Source: Polaromonas glacialis (GTDB lineage Bacteria > Pseudomonadota > Gammaproteobacteria > Burkholderiales > Burkholderiaceae_C). From it: DNA of 64,000 nt. Shown here one piece after another: positions 1-10,000 of this stretch. The number at the start of each line of letters is the position of its first letter. Position 1 is the first letter of the stretch. A model generated the notes under the pieces. It had not been told where the DNA came from, searched no databases, and saw only the letters and a program-made list of their open reading frames with translations. The position numbers and the translations under genes are program-made. Location: NCBI RefSeq assembly GCF_000709345.1, contig NZ_KL448323.1, forward strand, positions 1,669,468-1,733,467, in the 5' to 3' direction.

Positions 1-139
1 CGACCAAGGGGCGGTCGGCGCGCTCCAGCACATGCAGCAACTCCAGCGGCGCCTCCAGGCGGAGCGCCGACCAGGCGGCCCAGTCGATCACGCAACCGGT
101 GCTGGCCAAGCCGTCAATGCAGGCATAAACCTTGTTCAT
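1..139 (-). CDS. Universal stress protein (UspA family), N-terminal part
   Basis: The gene reads leftward off the window edge, so only the first 46 codons are present. The start is the ATG at 139-137. The peptide begins MNKVYACIDG and continues into a region rich in Leu and Ala ending LELLHVLERADRP, which is the first beta strand and helix typical of UspA-fold proteins (V-x-x-C/A-I-D-G at the start). UspA-like proteins bind ATP or act as stress-response dimers in the cytoplasm. It lies 17 bp downstream of the remains of a SulP anion transporter on the same strand, a common partnership in proteobacteria. With only the N-terminus visible, function beyond the fold is an inference. Confidence 0.6.
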   Translation of the reverse strand, partial: MNKVYACIDGLASTGCVIDWAAWSALRLEAPLELLHVLERADRPLV

Positions 140-156
140 GGTGTTTCCTTTGGTTT

Positions 157-690
157 TCAATGCAGGACTTGTTCAACGGCGTCAACATTGATCACCGACT
201 GGTCCATCATGGCGTAGCCCGCCATGCCGCCGACGAAACCGGTAGCGATGTTGGCCAAGCCCTGCCCCATGCATTCGCGGTTCTTGTTGCTTGGCGTGTC
301 GGTCAGCTCGTCCACGATCGAAGCGGTCATCATCGACTCCAACAGGCCCGCCACGGCCAGCGTGGCGGCATAGGGAAAGGTGATTTTGAGCGTTTCCAGG
401 GTCAGCGGCAAGTCGGGCAGCAGGAAAATCAGCAGGCTGTCGGGCAGCGCGACCATGTCGCCGACGGTGCGGATGTCCAGCCCCAACGCCATGGCGCTGG
501 TAGCCGCTGTCGGTGAAGGTAATGATCACGGCAAAGCTGAAGGACGCGTGCAGGCCGACCTTCAGGTCAACGCCGGCAATGATGGAAAAGGCAACCGCCT
601 CGGGAATCAGGGCCAGAGCGACCACGATGCCGGCGAGCAAGTCGCCCCGTGCGTGGGCGAACCAGTCCTGGCGGATGGAGGCAGGAAAGG
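157..690 (-). pseudogene. SulP-family anion transporter, internally deleted and truncated remnant
   Basis: Two separate pieces of a SulP (sulfate permease family) transporter can be read in different frames. The 5' piece, about 690-520, gives [18 protein letters not shown] and [16 protein letters not shown], the first membrane helices of the family. The 3' piece, about 492-157, gives [20 protein letters not shown], an [20 protein letters not shown] motif and [20 protein letters not shown], which belong far downstream in an intact protein. The roughly 100 or more residues that should lie between are missing and the frame changes at the junction near 490-520. The C-terminus also stops early at 157, without the remaining helices or STAS domain. 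An intact protein is about 500 residues. No functional transporter can be made from this copy. Confidence 0.8.
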
Positions 691-706
691 CGCCGCTTAC
701 CCGAGT

Positions 707-861
707 GTCGCGTCAGGCGCAAACTGCCGGTTCTCGCTGGCCCATCGCCGCGCATCGCCGCGTTGCAGCCCTTGCCAGGGCTTCAGCCCTGGCTGCGGTC
801 TGCGCCTTGCGCTGCACGCCGCTGGCGACGCGATCTCCCGACACTTTGCGCCTGACGCGAC
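707..861. repeat. 17-bp perfect inverted repeat flanking 121 bp
   Basis: GTCGCGTCAGGCGCAAA at 707-723 is repeated exactly in inverted orientation at 845-861. The enclosed 121 bp contain the last part of the GNAT reading frame. The repeat lies between the SulP remnant and the acetyltransferase, so it may mark a local rearrangement such as an inversion or the ends of a small decayed element. Confidence 0.7.
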
Positions 862-1400
862 CCTAGCAACTTCTGGAAAAACTGCGCCTTGCCCATCGCC
901 GGATCGAGCTGGTAGCCGGCAAAGCCGACGCGCTCATACAGCCGAACGGCGCTGGCATTGCCGGCAAGCACCTCCAGCGTCAGCTTGCAGGCGCCGCGCT
1001 CGCGGGAAATTTCTTCGACCAGCGCCAGCATCTGTTCGGCAATGCGCTGGCCCCGGTGGCCGGGCAGCACCGCCACGTCGTGGATATTGACCAGCGGGCG
1101 GCAGGCAAAGGTCGAAAAGCCTTCGATGCAGTTCACCAGGCCGACCGCCTCCTCGCCAGAGAAGGCCAGCACGCTGAAGGCCTGCGGCCGCGCGGCCAGT
1201 TCCTTCACCAGGTTGGCCTTGGCAAACGCGCCCAGCGCTTCGCCGCCGCCGGCCGGGTCCTGCGCATAGGCGTCGAGCAGGCGAACCAGCGCGTCGGCGT
1301 GGACCGGGTTGCGGTAATCGGCCCGGCAGACTTGCAGGCGCGGTGAAATCGATTCAGTGGACTGGGTCACGGGTGGCTCTCTGGCGATGGCTGGGTGCAT
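783..1400 (-). CDS. GNAT-family N-acetyltransferase
   Basis: This 205-residue protein has a GNAT acetyltransferase fold: a central [24 protein letters not shown] segment containing the acetyl-CoA pyrophosphate-binding R/Q-x-x-G-x-A signature (GHRGQRIA), followed by [26 protein letters not shown], the typical beta-6/helix-4 end of the domain. The acceptor substrate cannot be inferred. The start may be the ATG at 1400 or the GTG about 10 codons in (VTQSTES). The domain should end near FFQKLLG. The last 28 residues are Arg/Gln-rich and begin exactly where the 17-bp inverted repeat starts, so the natural stop codon may have been lost in a rearrangement. It is transcribed away from the efflux locus across a 257-bp gap. 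Confidence 0.75.
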   Translation of the reverse strand: MHPAIAREPPVTQSTESISPRLQVCRADYRNPVHADALVRLLDAYAQDPAGGGEALGAFAKANLVKELAARPQAFSVLAFSGEEAVGLVNCIEGFSTFACRPLVNIHDVAVLPGHRGQRIAEQMLALVEEISRERGACKLTLEVLAGNASAVRLYERVGFAGYQLDPAMGKAQFFQKLLGSRQAQSVGRSRRQRRAAQGADRSQG

Positions 1401-1657
1401 GGATTTTAAGGACCGGCCAACAGTGACCCGGTCTAGCGTCTTGACGGCTTTGTTTCGGCTTTTGCTTTACCGGATGTTTACCGGCCTATTTCAGGGGCGA
1501 CATCTGCGCTGAGGCGCTTGCAGGGATAATTATTCAGAACAAGGCCCGCCGATGCGCCCCGGTCATTCGCCAGGGCCGGACATGGCGCCTTCCCCCTCCC
1601 CTTAGAAATGAAAATGCCGCCGTCAGCGTCCTGTCGCGGCATGCCAAAGGACCGCTG

Positions 1658-3046
1658 ATGGATACCCGTGCCGAGACCCCACCCATCCGCAGCAACACCC
1701 CTCCCGCCCAACGCATGAGCCGCCGCTCGCGCCTGCTCGGCAGCGTGCTGGCGGTGCTGGCGCTGGCCGGCACCGGCTGGCTGGCCTGGCACCTGACGCA
1801 TCCCGATGCGCCAGCGGCCGGCGCAGGTGCGGCGGGCGGGCGGCGCGGCGCAGTGGCCACGACCGTTGGCGTGGCGACCGCCGAAAGCGGCCGCATTCCG
1901 GTCATCCTCGAAGCGCTGGGCACCGTCACGCCGCAGGCCACTGTCCGGGTCCGGCCGCAGGTGTCGGGCGTGATGGAAAAGGTGCTGTTCAAGGAAGGCC
2001 AGATGGTGCGCGCAGGCGACCTGATGGCAACCATCGACCCGCGCCAGTTCGAACTCGCGCTGATGCAGGCCAGCGGCCAGCGCCAGCAGGGCGAGGCGCA
2101 GCTGGCCAGCGCCCGCGTCACGCTCGAACGCTTCAAGACCCTCTTGACGCAGGACTCGATTGCCCGCCAGGAGGTCGATACGCAGGCCGCGCTGGTCAAG
2201 CAGCTCGAAGGCACGGTGATGATTAACAAGGCCAACGAAGGCGTGGCCCGCCTGAACCTGGGCCATGCCCGCGTGGTGGCGCCGATCAGCGGCCGCGTCG
2301 GCCTGCGCACCGTCGATGTCGGCAATGTGGTCAGCAGCAGCGACGCCAACGGCATCGCGCTCATCACGCAGGTCAGCCCGATCGACGTGGTGTTTGCGGT
2401 TCCGCAGGACCGCGCGGGCGAGTTGCAGCAGTCGGCGGTCAGCGGCAAGGCGATGCAGGCCACGGCGCTCGACCGCACCCGCGCCAGTGCGCTGGACACC
2501 GGCGTGTTCGCCTCGCTGGACAACCAGGTCGATGTGCAGACCGGCACGGTCAAGGCCAAGGCGCGCTTTGCCAACCGCGAACTGGCGCTGTTTCCGAGCC
2601 AGTTCGTCAATGTGCAGCTGGAACTGCGGACGATTGAAAACGCCGTCACGGTGCCGGTGGCAGCGCTGCGCCACGGCAATGCCGGCGACTATGTGTATGT
2701 GGTGAATGCGGCCGAGCGCACCGTCAGCCTGCGGCCGGTCCAGCGCGGCCAGGCGACGGCGGACAAGGTCCAGATTGCCTCGGGCCTGAAGGCGGGCGAG
2801 CAGGTCATCACCGAAGGCGCCGACCGGCTCAAGGACGGCGCGCCTGTGGTGCTGCCGGGCGACAGCCCCAGGGGCATGAACGGCGGCGTGGCCGGTGGCA
2901 AGCGCCAGCGCCCCGTTGCGCCGGCTGATGGCGCCAGGCCGGGTGCGTCAGCCGCAGGCGACGGCGTGGCGCCGGCGTCAATCCCTGCCTCAGGCGCCGC
3001 CAGCCCGCAACGCCAACGCCGCGCTTCGCAAGCCGAGGGCGCATGA
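1658..3046 (+). CDS. mdtA: RND efflux periplasmic adaptor subunit (MdtA-like)
   Basis: This 462-residue membrane-fusion protein would link an inner-membrane RND pump to an outer-membrane channel. An N-terminal membrane anchor at about residues 24-45 ([19 protein letters not shown]) is followed by a lipoyl/barrel-sandwich half ([19 protein letters not shown]), an alpha-helical hairpin rich in Gln and Ala (about 125-190), the second lipoyl half ([14 protein letters not shown]), and the beta-barrel and membrane-proximal domains ([32 protein letters not shown]). The C-terminal tail of about 50 residues is Pro/Gly/Ala-rich. Its stop overlaps the next start as ATGA, so it is translationally coupled to the first permease. 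The MdtA name is by family resemblance; transported drugs are unknown. Confidence 0.88.
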   Translation: MDTRAETPPIRSNTPPAQRMSRRSRLLGSVLAVLALAGTGWLAWHLTHPDAPAAGAGAAGGRRGAVATTVGVATAESGRIPVILEALGTVTPQATVRVRPQVSGVMEKVLFKEGQMVRAGDLMATIDPRQFELALMQASGQRQQGEAQLASARVTLERFKTLLTQDSIARQEVDTQAALVKQLEGTVMINKANEGVARLNLGHARVVAPISGRVGLRTVDVGNVVSSSDANGIALITQVSPIDVVFAVPQDRAGELQQSAVSGKAMQATALDRTRASALDTGVFASLDNQVDVQTGTVKAKARFANRELALFPSQFVNVQLELRTIENAVTVPVAALRHGNAGDYVYVVNAAERTVSLRPVQRGQATADKVQIASGLKAGEQVITEGADRLKDGAPVVLPGDSPRGMNGGVAGGKRQRPVAPADGARPGASAAGDGVAPASIPASGAASPQRQRRASQAEGA

Positions 3047-6000
3047 ACCCGCGCGAGCCAGCCAGTGCGCCGGGCTTTCCGCCCGGCGACCTGGAGCAAT
3101 CCGGCAACTTCGGCGACAACGCGCCAGCCTCGACGCTGAGCCCGTCGCGCCCCTTCATCATGCGTCCGGTGGCCACCGCGCTGTTGATGCTGGCCATCGT
3201 GCTGGCCGGGCTGGTCGGTTTCCGGTTGCTGCCGCTGTCGGCGCTGCCGCAGGTCGATTACCCGACCATCCAGGTGCAGACGCTCTACCCCGGCGCCAGC
3301 CCCGAGGTGATGGCGCAGACCGTCACCGCACCGCTGGAGCGCCAGTTCGGCCAGATGGCGGGCTTGAGCCGCATGAGTTCGACCAGCACGGCTGGCGTGT
3401 CCATCGTCACGCTGCAGTTCGGCCTGGGCCTGGCGCTGGACGTGGCCGAGCAGCAGGTGCAGGCGGCGATCAACGCCGGCGGTTCGCTGCTGCCCGCCGA
3501 CCTGCCCGCGCCGCCGGTGTATGCCAAGGTCAACCCCGCCGACGCGCCCGTGCTGACGCTGGCGATCACCTCGGACACGCTGCCGCTGACCGAAGTGCAG
3601 AACATCGTCAACACCCGGCTGGCGCTGAAGATCAGCCAGGTGGGCGGCGTCGGGCTGGTGGCGCTCAGCGGCGGGCAGCGGCCCGCCGTGCGCATCCAGG
3701 CCGACACGCGGGCGCTGGCGTCCTATGGCCTGGGGCTCGATGCGCTGCGCACGGCCATCAGTGCCGCCAACGCCAACGGCGCCAAGGGCAGCATCGACGG
3801 CCCGACGCGCTCGTATTCGATCAATTCCAACGACCAGTTGCTGGCCGCCAGCGACTACCAGAACCTGATCATTGCCTACCGCAACGGCGCGGCGGTGCGC
3901 GTGTCAAGCGTGGCCCGGGTCGTGGAAAGCGCCGAGAACACCCAGCTTGGCGCATGGGCCAGCATCGCCTGCGCGCCGGACGCATCAAGAAATGACGAGA
4001 ACTGCCTCGGCACGCCCGGCCGGCGGCTGGTTCCCGCGATCATTTTGAATGTCCAGCGCCAGCCCGGCGCGAACGTGATTGCCACCGTGGACGCCATCAA
4101 GGCGCGCCTGCCCGAGCTGCAGGCCGGCCTGCCGACGCAGATGCGCGTCGATGTGCTGAGCGACCGCACCACCGGTATCCGGGCTTCCGTGCTGCATGTC
4201 GAGATCGAATTGCTGCTGGCCGTGCTGATGGTCGTGCTGGTGATCTTTGCCTTCCTGCACAACCTGCGCGCCACCGTGATTGCCAGCCTGTCGGTGCCGA
4301 TCTCGCTCATCGGCACCTGCGGCGCGATGTACCTGCTCGGCTACAGCCTGAACAACCTGAGCCTGATGGCGCTGACGATTGCCACCGGCTTCGTGGTCGA
4401 TGACGCCATCGTGATGATCGAGAACATCTCGCGCTACATCGAGGAAGGCGAAAAGCCGATGCTCGCTGCGCTGAAAGGCGCCAAGCAGATCGGCTTCACC
4501 ATCATCTCGCTGACGGTGTCGCTGATTGCCGTGCTGATTCCGCTGCTCTTCATGGGCGACGTGGTGGGCCGGCTGTTCCGCGAATTCGCCATCACGCTGG
4601 CCATCACCATTTTGATTTCTGCCGTCGTTTCTCTGACTTTGGTGCCGATGATGTCGGCGCGCTGGTTAAAAACTGAAGCTAAAAAGGTTGAGAACCGCCT
4701 GGACAATTCGGTGGGCGCGCGCTTGCAGCGGTTCTTCGATAGTGTCATCGTGCGTTATGACCAGTCGCTGACCTGGGTGCTCCGGCACCAGGGCGCCACG
4801 CTGGTGGTCGCGCTGGCCACGCTGTTGTTAACCATGCTGCTGTATGTCTTGATTCCCAAAGGCCTGTTCCCGACGCAGGACACCGGCCAGCTGCAGGCGC
4901 GGGTCGAAACCGCGCAGTCGGTGTCGTATGCCCGCATGGCCGAACTGCAGCAGGCGGCGGCGCGCGAGATTTTGCAGGACCCGGACGTGGACGCGCTGAG
5001 TTCCTTCATCGGCGTCGATGCGGCCAACAACACCATGCTGCACACCGGCCGCATGCTGATCAACCTGAAAAAAGAGCGCACCGGCAGCCAGCAGGACACC
5101 ATGGACCGGCTCAAGGAGCGCGCCAGCCGGGTCGCCGGCGTGACCCTGTACCTGCAGCCGACTCAGGATTTGACGATTGATGCCGAAACCGGCCCGACGC
5201 AGTTCCGCGTGTCGATGGAGGGCGCGAGCAACGCCGTCGTGGTCGAGTGGGCCAACAAGCTGGCCGCGCGCATGGCGCGCTCAAGCAGCCTGCGCAATGT
5301 CGTGTCGGACGCCGGCGCGCAGGGCACGGCGGCCTTCATCAACGTGGACCGCGACACCGCGTCGCGGCTGGGCATTTCAAGCTCGACGATTGACGATGCG
5401 CTGTACAGCGCGTTTGGCCAGCGCATCGTCTCGACGATCTTCACCGAGACCAACCAGTACCGCGTGATCCTTGAAGCGCAGCCCGATATGCTCGCCACGC
5501 CGGCTTCGCTGGGCAACATGCCGCTGAAAACCGGCGCCGGCACGACCACGCCTCTGGCGTCGATTGCCACCATCACCGAGCAGCCCGCGCCGCTGCAGAT
5601 CACCCATGTCGCGCAGTATCCGGCCACGACGCTGGGGTTTGACACCGCGCCCGGCGTGTCGCTGGGCAAGGCGGTCGATGACATCCGGCAGGCGGCCAAG
5701 GACATCGCCCTGCCGACCAGCGTGACCTTGAGTTTTCTGGGCGCGGCCGGGGCTTACCAGGCGTCGCTGTCCAACCAGCTGTGGCTGATTCTGGCGGCGG
5801 TGGTCTGCGTGTACATCGTGCTGGGCGTGCTGTATGAAAGCTATGTGCACCCGATGACGATCCTCTCGACGCTGCCGTCGGCGGGCGTCGGCGCCTTGCT
5901 GGCGCTGATGATCAGCGGGTCTGACCTGGGCGTGATCGGCATCATCGGCATCATTTTGTTGATCGGCATCGTGAAGAAGAATGCCATCATGATGATCGAC

Positions 6001-6303
6001 TTCGCGATTGACGCCGAGCGCAATCAGGGCAAGTCACCGCAGGAGGCGATTCACCAGGCGGCGCTGCTGCGCTTTCGGCCGATCCTGATGACGACGCTGG
6101 CGGCGCTGTTTGCTGCCGTGCCGTTGATGCTGGGGTTTGGCGAGGGCGCTGAGTTGCGGCGGCCGCTGGGCTTGGCGATTTTTGGCGGGCTGATTGTCAG
6201 CCAGGTGTTGACGCTGTTCACGACGCCCGTCATTTACCTGGCGTTTGACCGGCTGGGGCGGCGTGTTGGGCGCAAGGAGCGGGTGGATGCTGCTGTTGCC
6301 TGA
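3043..6303 (+). CDS. mdtB: RND multidrug efflux permease 1 (MdtB-like)
   Basis: This 1086-residue inner-membrane RND (HAE1 class) proton/drug antiporter has twelve predicted helices and two large periplasmic loops. The first helix follows a roughly 40-residue N-terminal extension and starts at [21 protein letters not shown]. The proton-relay motif [14 protein letters not shown] lies in TM4 and the matching [14 protein letters not shown] in TM10. In the porter domain there is an insertion of about 20 residues ([19 protein letters not shown], two cysteines) where MdtB relatives run directly from LGAW to [10 protein letters not shown]. Whether this insert is structural is unknown. It overlaps the adaptor gene by 4 bp. 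In E. coli MdtB and MdtC form a heteromultimer, and the second permease here sits 774 bp downstream. Confidence 0.9.
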   Translation: MNPREPASAPGFPPGDLEQSGNFGDNAPASTLSPSRPFIMRPVATALLMLAIVLAGLVGFRLLPLSALPQVDYPTIQVQTLYPGASPEVMAQTVTAPLERQFGQMAGLSRMSSTSTAGVSIVTLQFGLGLALDVAEQQVQAAINAGGSLLPADLPAPPVYAKVNPADAPVLTLAITSDTLPLTEVQNIVNTRLALKISQVGGVGLVALSGGQRPAVRIQADTRALASYGLGLDALRTAISAANANGAKGSIDGPTRSYSINSNDQLLAASDYQNLIIAYRNGAAVRVSSVARVVESAENTQLGAWASIACAPDASRNDENCLGTPGRRLVPAIILNVQRQPGANVIATVDAIKARLPELQAGLPTQMRVDVLSDRTTGIRASVLHVEIELLLAVLMVVLVIFAFLHNLRATVIASLSVPISLIGTCGAMYLLGYSLNNLSLMALTIATGFVVDDAIVMIENISRYIEEGEKPMLAALKGAKQIGFTIISLTVSLIAVLIPLLFMGDVVGRLFREFAITLAITILISAVVSLTLVPMMSARWLKTEAKKVENRLDNSVGARLQRFFDSVIVRYDQSLTWVLRHQGATLVVALATLLLTMLLYVLIPKGLFPTQDTGQLQARVETAQSVSYARMAELQQAAAREILQDPDVDALSSFIGVDAANNTMLHTGRMLINLKKERTGSQQDTMDRLKERASRVAGVTLYLQPTQDLTIDAETGPTQFRVSMEGASNAVVVEWANKLAARMARSSSLRNVVSDAGAQGTAAFINVDRDTASRLGISSSTIDDALYSAFGQRIVSTIFTETNQYRVILEAQPDMLATPASLGNMPLKTGAGTTTPLASIATITEQPAPLQITHVAQYPATTLGFDTAPGVSLGKAVDDIRQAAKDIALPTSVTLSFLGAAGAYQASLSNQLWLILAAVVCVYIVLGVLYESYVHPMTILSTLPSAGVGALLALMISGSDLGVIGIIGIILLIGIVKKNAIMMIDFAIDAERNQGKSPQEAIHQAALLRFRPILMTTLAALFAAVPLMLGFGEGAELRRPLGLAIFGGLIVSQVLTLFTTPVIYLAFDRLGRRVGRKERVDAAVA

Positions 6304-6385
6304 TTTTTATGCTTTTTATGGGGTTTTCGCTTGTCCCGCTTGCGTATCCAGCTATTTAATTGATAGCGGTTTTCGCTGCGTTGGC

Positions 6386-6617
6386 CTGCTGGCCGGGGGT
6401 TGCCCGGCGGCAACTCACTTTTCTTTGCTTCGCCAAAGAAAAGTAAGCAAAAGAAAGGCGACCCGGCTGTCTGGGTCCCTTCGCTTCGCTTCGGGCAACC
6501 TGCGCTGCCCCAAAAAAACGGGGGTCGGCGCAAACTCGCTTCACTGCGTTGCGCTCAAACAGCGCGCCGCCCTGATCCCGTTTTTCCAGTGCATCGCAGG
6601 CCCAGACAGAACGGGAC
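6386..6617 (+). repeat. Left arm of a ~225-bp imperfect inverted repeat
   Basis: The arm runs from GGCCGGGGGTTGCCCGGCGG through GGCGACCCGGCTGT and GCAAACTCGC to CAGAACGGGAC. Aligned by eye with the reverse complement of 6795-7019, most positions match, and the innermost 11 bp (6607-6617 against 6795-6805) match perfectly. The 'CTTCGCCAAAGAAAAG...AAAGGCGACCCGG' core resembles a dispersed intergenic repeat I have seen in beta- and gammaproteobacterial genomes, so each arm is probably one copy of a mobile or formerly mobile non-coding unit. Confidence 0.75.
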
Positions 6618-6679
6618 AGGCGGGGATGAAAATCCGAACAGCCAAACAGCCAAACAGCCACTGCGCCCTGACTTCAATC

Positions 6680-6716
6680 CTTAATGCTATTAATTCAATA
6701 GCTGGTTGCGCAGCTA
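6680..6716. repeat. Short dispersed Comamonadaceae palindrome, copy in the spacer
   Basis: The stretch TTAATGCTATTAATTCAATAGC followed by TGGTTGCGCAGC matches the dispersed element whose best copy is at 31194-31260 (GAATTGATAGC and TTGCGCAGC). It lies in the spacer between the two large inverted-repeat arms. Confidence 0.6.
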
Positions 6717-6794
6717 GTGCGTGCGGCAAAGGCACTTTTTATGCACAAACACGGGTTCCAGCATCCGCATCCGTTCCCGCTCCCGCTCCCGCAA

Positions 6795-7019
6795 GTCCCG
6801 TTCTGGCCGGGCCTGTGATGAGCGGCAAAAGCGGGATCAGGGCCGCGCGCTGTTTGAGCCGAAGGCGAGTTTGCGCGGACCCCCGCTTTTGCCGCTCATC
6901 ACAGGTTGCCCGTAGCGCAGCGAAGGGACCCGGACAGCCGGGTCGCCTTTTCTTTGGTGACTTTCTTTTGGCGAAGCAAAAGAAAGTTACTTGCCGCCGG
7001 GCAACCCCCGGCCAGCAAC
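6795..7019 (-). repeat. Right arm of the ~225-bp imperfect inverted repeat
   Basis: This is the inverted partner of 6386-6617. Shared blocks include GTCCCGTTCTG, GGGATCAGGGC, CGCGCTGTTTGAGC, GAGTTTGCGC, AAGGGACCCGGACAGCCGGG and CCGGGCAACCCCCGGCC. A second, shorter palindrome (TGATGAGCGGCAAAAGCGGG near 6816-6835 against CCCGCTTTTGCCGCTCATCA near 6881-6900) is nested inside it. Any transcript from the first permease to the second would have to pass both arms, which could fold into a very long hairpin. Confidence 0.75.
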
Positions 7020-7077
7020 CCTCAGCCAAGTTAACGCAGAACAAAATCGCAGCTAAACGAATAGCAGGAGCCAGACC

Positions 7078-10000
7078 ATGAACCTGTCCGGCCCCTTCAT
7101 CAACCGCCCCATCGCCACCATCCTGCTGACCATAGGCCTGGCCTTGGCAGGCATAGGTGCCTTCTTCGTGCTGCCCGTCGCCCCCCTGCCCCAGGTCGAT
7201 TTTCCAACCATCTCGGTCAGCGCCTCGCTGCCCGGCGCCAGCCCCGGCACCATGGCCAGCAGCGTCGCCACGCCACTCGAACGCAGGCTGAGCGTGATCG
7301 CGGGCGTCAACGAAATGACATCGAACAGCGGCACCGGCTCGACCCGCATCAGCCTGCAGTTCGAGCTGAACCGCAAGATCGACTCGGCCGCGCGCGAGGT
7401 GCAGGCCGCCATCAACGCCTCGCGCGCCGACCTGCCCGCCACGCTGCGCAGCAACCCGACCTACCGCAAGGCCAACCCGGCCTCGTCGCCGGTCATCATT
7501 CTGGCGCTGACGTCCAGGACCCGCTCGCCCGGGCAAATCTACGACGAAGTCTCCAACCTGGTGCAGCAAAAGATTGCCCAGGTGCCCGGCGTCGGCGATG
7601 TGGAGCTCGGCGGCGGCTCGCTGCCCGCCGTGCGCGTCGAGCTGCTGCCCTTCGCGCTCAACCGCTACGGCGTCAGCATGGAAGACGTTCGCGCCGCGCT
7701 GCAAGCCGCCAACGCCAACCGGCCGCGCGGCGCCATCGAAGGCAACGGCCAGCGGCTGCAAATCTATGCCAGCGGCAGCACCGCATCTGGCGGTCTGCGC
7801 GCGTCCGATTACCGGGGGCTGATCGTCGCCTGGCGCAACGGCGCGGCGATCCGGCTGAGCGACGTGGCCGAAGTCAGCAACGGCGTGGAAAACACCAACA
7901 CCCTGGGCCTGTTCAACGGCCAGCCGGCGGTCATCGTGCTGGTCACGCGCCAGCCCGACGCCAATGTGATTGCCACCGTCGATGGCGTGCGCGCGCTGCT
8001 GCCCGAACTGCAGGCACAACTGCCGCCGGATGTGGAACTGCAGGTGGCGTCGGACAGCACCAATTCGATTCGCGCCTCGCTGCGCGAAATCGAGGTCACG
8101 CTGCTGATCTCGATTGCACTGGTGGTGCTGGTGGTCAGCGCATTCTTGCGCAGCGTGCGGGCGACTTTCATTCCGGCCGTGGCCACGATGGTGTCGCTGC
8201 TGGGCACCTTCGGCGTGATGTACCTGCTGGGCTTTAGCCTGAACAACCTGAGCCTGATGGCGTTGACCGTGGCGACCGGCTTCGTCGTCGATGACGCCAT
8301 CGTCGTGCTGGAAAACACCAGCCGCCACATCGAGGCGGGCATGGACCGCTTCAAGGCCGCGCTGCTGGGCGCGCGCGAGGTCGGCTTCACTGTCCTGTCG
8401 ATCAGCCTGTCGCTGGTGGCGGTGTTCATTCCGCTGCTGTTCATGGGCGGGCAGACCGGCCGGCTGTTCCGCGAATTCGCCGTCACGCTGTCGGCGGCGG
8501 TGATGATCTCGCTGGTGATCTCGCTCACCACCACGCCGATGATGTGCGCCTGGCTGCTCAAACCCGCTTCCGCCGACAAGCCGCCGGGCCGCATCGCGCG
8601 GGGCTTTGAAAACGCCTTCAAGCGCTTGCTACGGGCCTATGAAATCGCACTGGACTGGGCGCTGGCCAGCAAACTGCTCGTCATGCTGATCTTGCTGGCG
8701 GTGATCGGGTTGAATGTTTATCTGTACATCGCCGCGCCGAAAGGCTTTTTTCCGCAGCAGGACACCGGGCAGATCAACGGCTTTTTGCGCGCCGACCGCA
8801 GCATTTCATTCCAGGCGATGCAGACCAAGCTCAAGCAGCTGGTGGACACCATCCGCGCCGATCCGGCCGTCGATACCGTGGTCGGTTTCACCGGCGGCTC
8901 GCGCGCCGGCGGCGGCTTCATGTTCATCAACCTCAAGCCGGTGGCCCAGCGCAGCGACTCGGGCCAGGCGGTGATTGCGCGGCTGCGCCCGCAACTGGCG
9001 CAGGTCACCGGCGTCAGCCTGTTCCTCAACCCCGTACAGGACCTGCGCGGAGGCGGGCGCCAGAGCAGTTCGACCTACCAGTACACGCTGAAAAGCGACA
9101 ACGCCGCCGACCTCAAACGCTGGGCGACGCGGCTGGCCGACCAGATGAAGGGCGCCAGCGCGCTGCTTGACGTGGACACGGACCAGGAGGAAAACGGCGT
9201 CGAGACCATGGTCACAGTGGACAAGGAAAGCGCCGCGCGGCTGGGCGTGAGCTCGCGCGATGTGGACAACGCGCTGTACAACGCCTTCGGCCAGCGCCAG
9301 GTCGCAACGATCTACGGAGAACTGAACCAGTACAAGGTCATCATGCAGGTGGCGCCGCGCTATATCGGCAGCCCCGAAGCGCTCAAGAACATTTACGTGC
9401 CCGCCAGAAACGCGGCATCCACCAGCACGACCCCTGCCACTGGCACGGCCACCAGCACCAATGCCTCCGCGTCCGTCGTGAATCCGGCGCTGCGCGACCC
9501 GTCTGCCGGCCAGGCGCTGAGCAGCGCCGTCACGACCATGGTGCCGCTGTCGGCGATTGCCAGCTTCAGCGAAAATTCGGCAGCGGCATCGATCAGCCAC
9601 GAGGACGGCGAACTCTCGACCACCATTTCCTACAACCTGGCCACCGGCAGCACGCTCAGCGATGCGCAGGCCGCCGTCCGGGATGCGGAAGCCGCGATCA
9701 GCCTGCCCAACAATGTGCGCGGCAGTTTTTCGGGCACGGCGCTCAGCGCGCAGCAGTCGCAGGGCGAGCAGCCGCTCTTGATTCTGGCGGCGCTGGTGGT
9801 GATCTACATCGTGCTGGGCATCCTGTACGAAAGCCTGATCCACCCGCTGACGGTGATCTCGACGCTGCCGTCGGCCGGCGTGGGCGCGCTGCTGGCGCTG
9901 CTGCTGTTCAAGATGGACTTGTCGATCATCGCGCTGATCGGCATCTTTTTGCTGATCGGCATTGTCAAGAAAAACGCCATCCTGATCATCGACTTCGCGC

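Larger units (their letters stand above)
6304..7077. other. 774-bp intergenic island between the two RND permease genes
   Basis: No credible gene lies in this gap. It is occupied by two inverted copies of a roughly 225-bp repeat, a 177-bp spacer, one short Comamonadaceae-type palindrome and a half copy of another near 6350-6375 (AGCTATTTAATTGATAGC). The spacer also holds small tandem runs (three copies of an ACAGCCAA-like unit near 6637-6660, and TCCCGC repeats near 6774-6792). Open frames crossing the repeats have no protein-like composition. The last 50 bp before 7078 carry a good ribosome-binding site (AGGAG) for the second permease. Confidence 0.8.

Noticed and set aside
1478..2674. Long minus-strand open frames antisense to the efflux adaptor
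   Set aside because: Composition is His/Arg/Gly/Ala-rich without any family pattern; the plus strand encodes a clear membrane-fusion protein. High GC creates such shadows throughout the window (also 6739-8328, 8806-10386, 22513-24543 and 40781-42235).
6637..6660. Short tandem repeats as a possible CRISPR array
   Set aside because: Units are about 8 bp with no spacers and only three copies; no cas genes in the window.
6245..7081. 278-codon open frame across the inter-permease island
   Set aside because: It begins inside the first permease gene, runs through both repeat arms and has repeat-derived low-complexity sequence; no protein family recognised.
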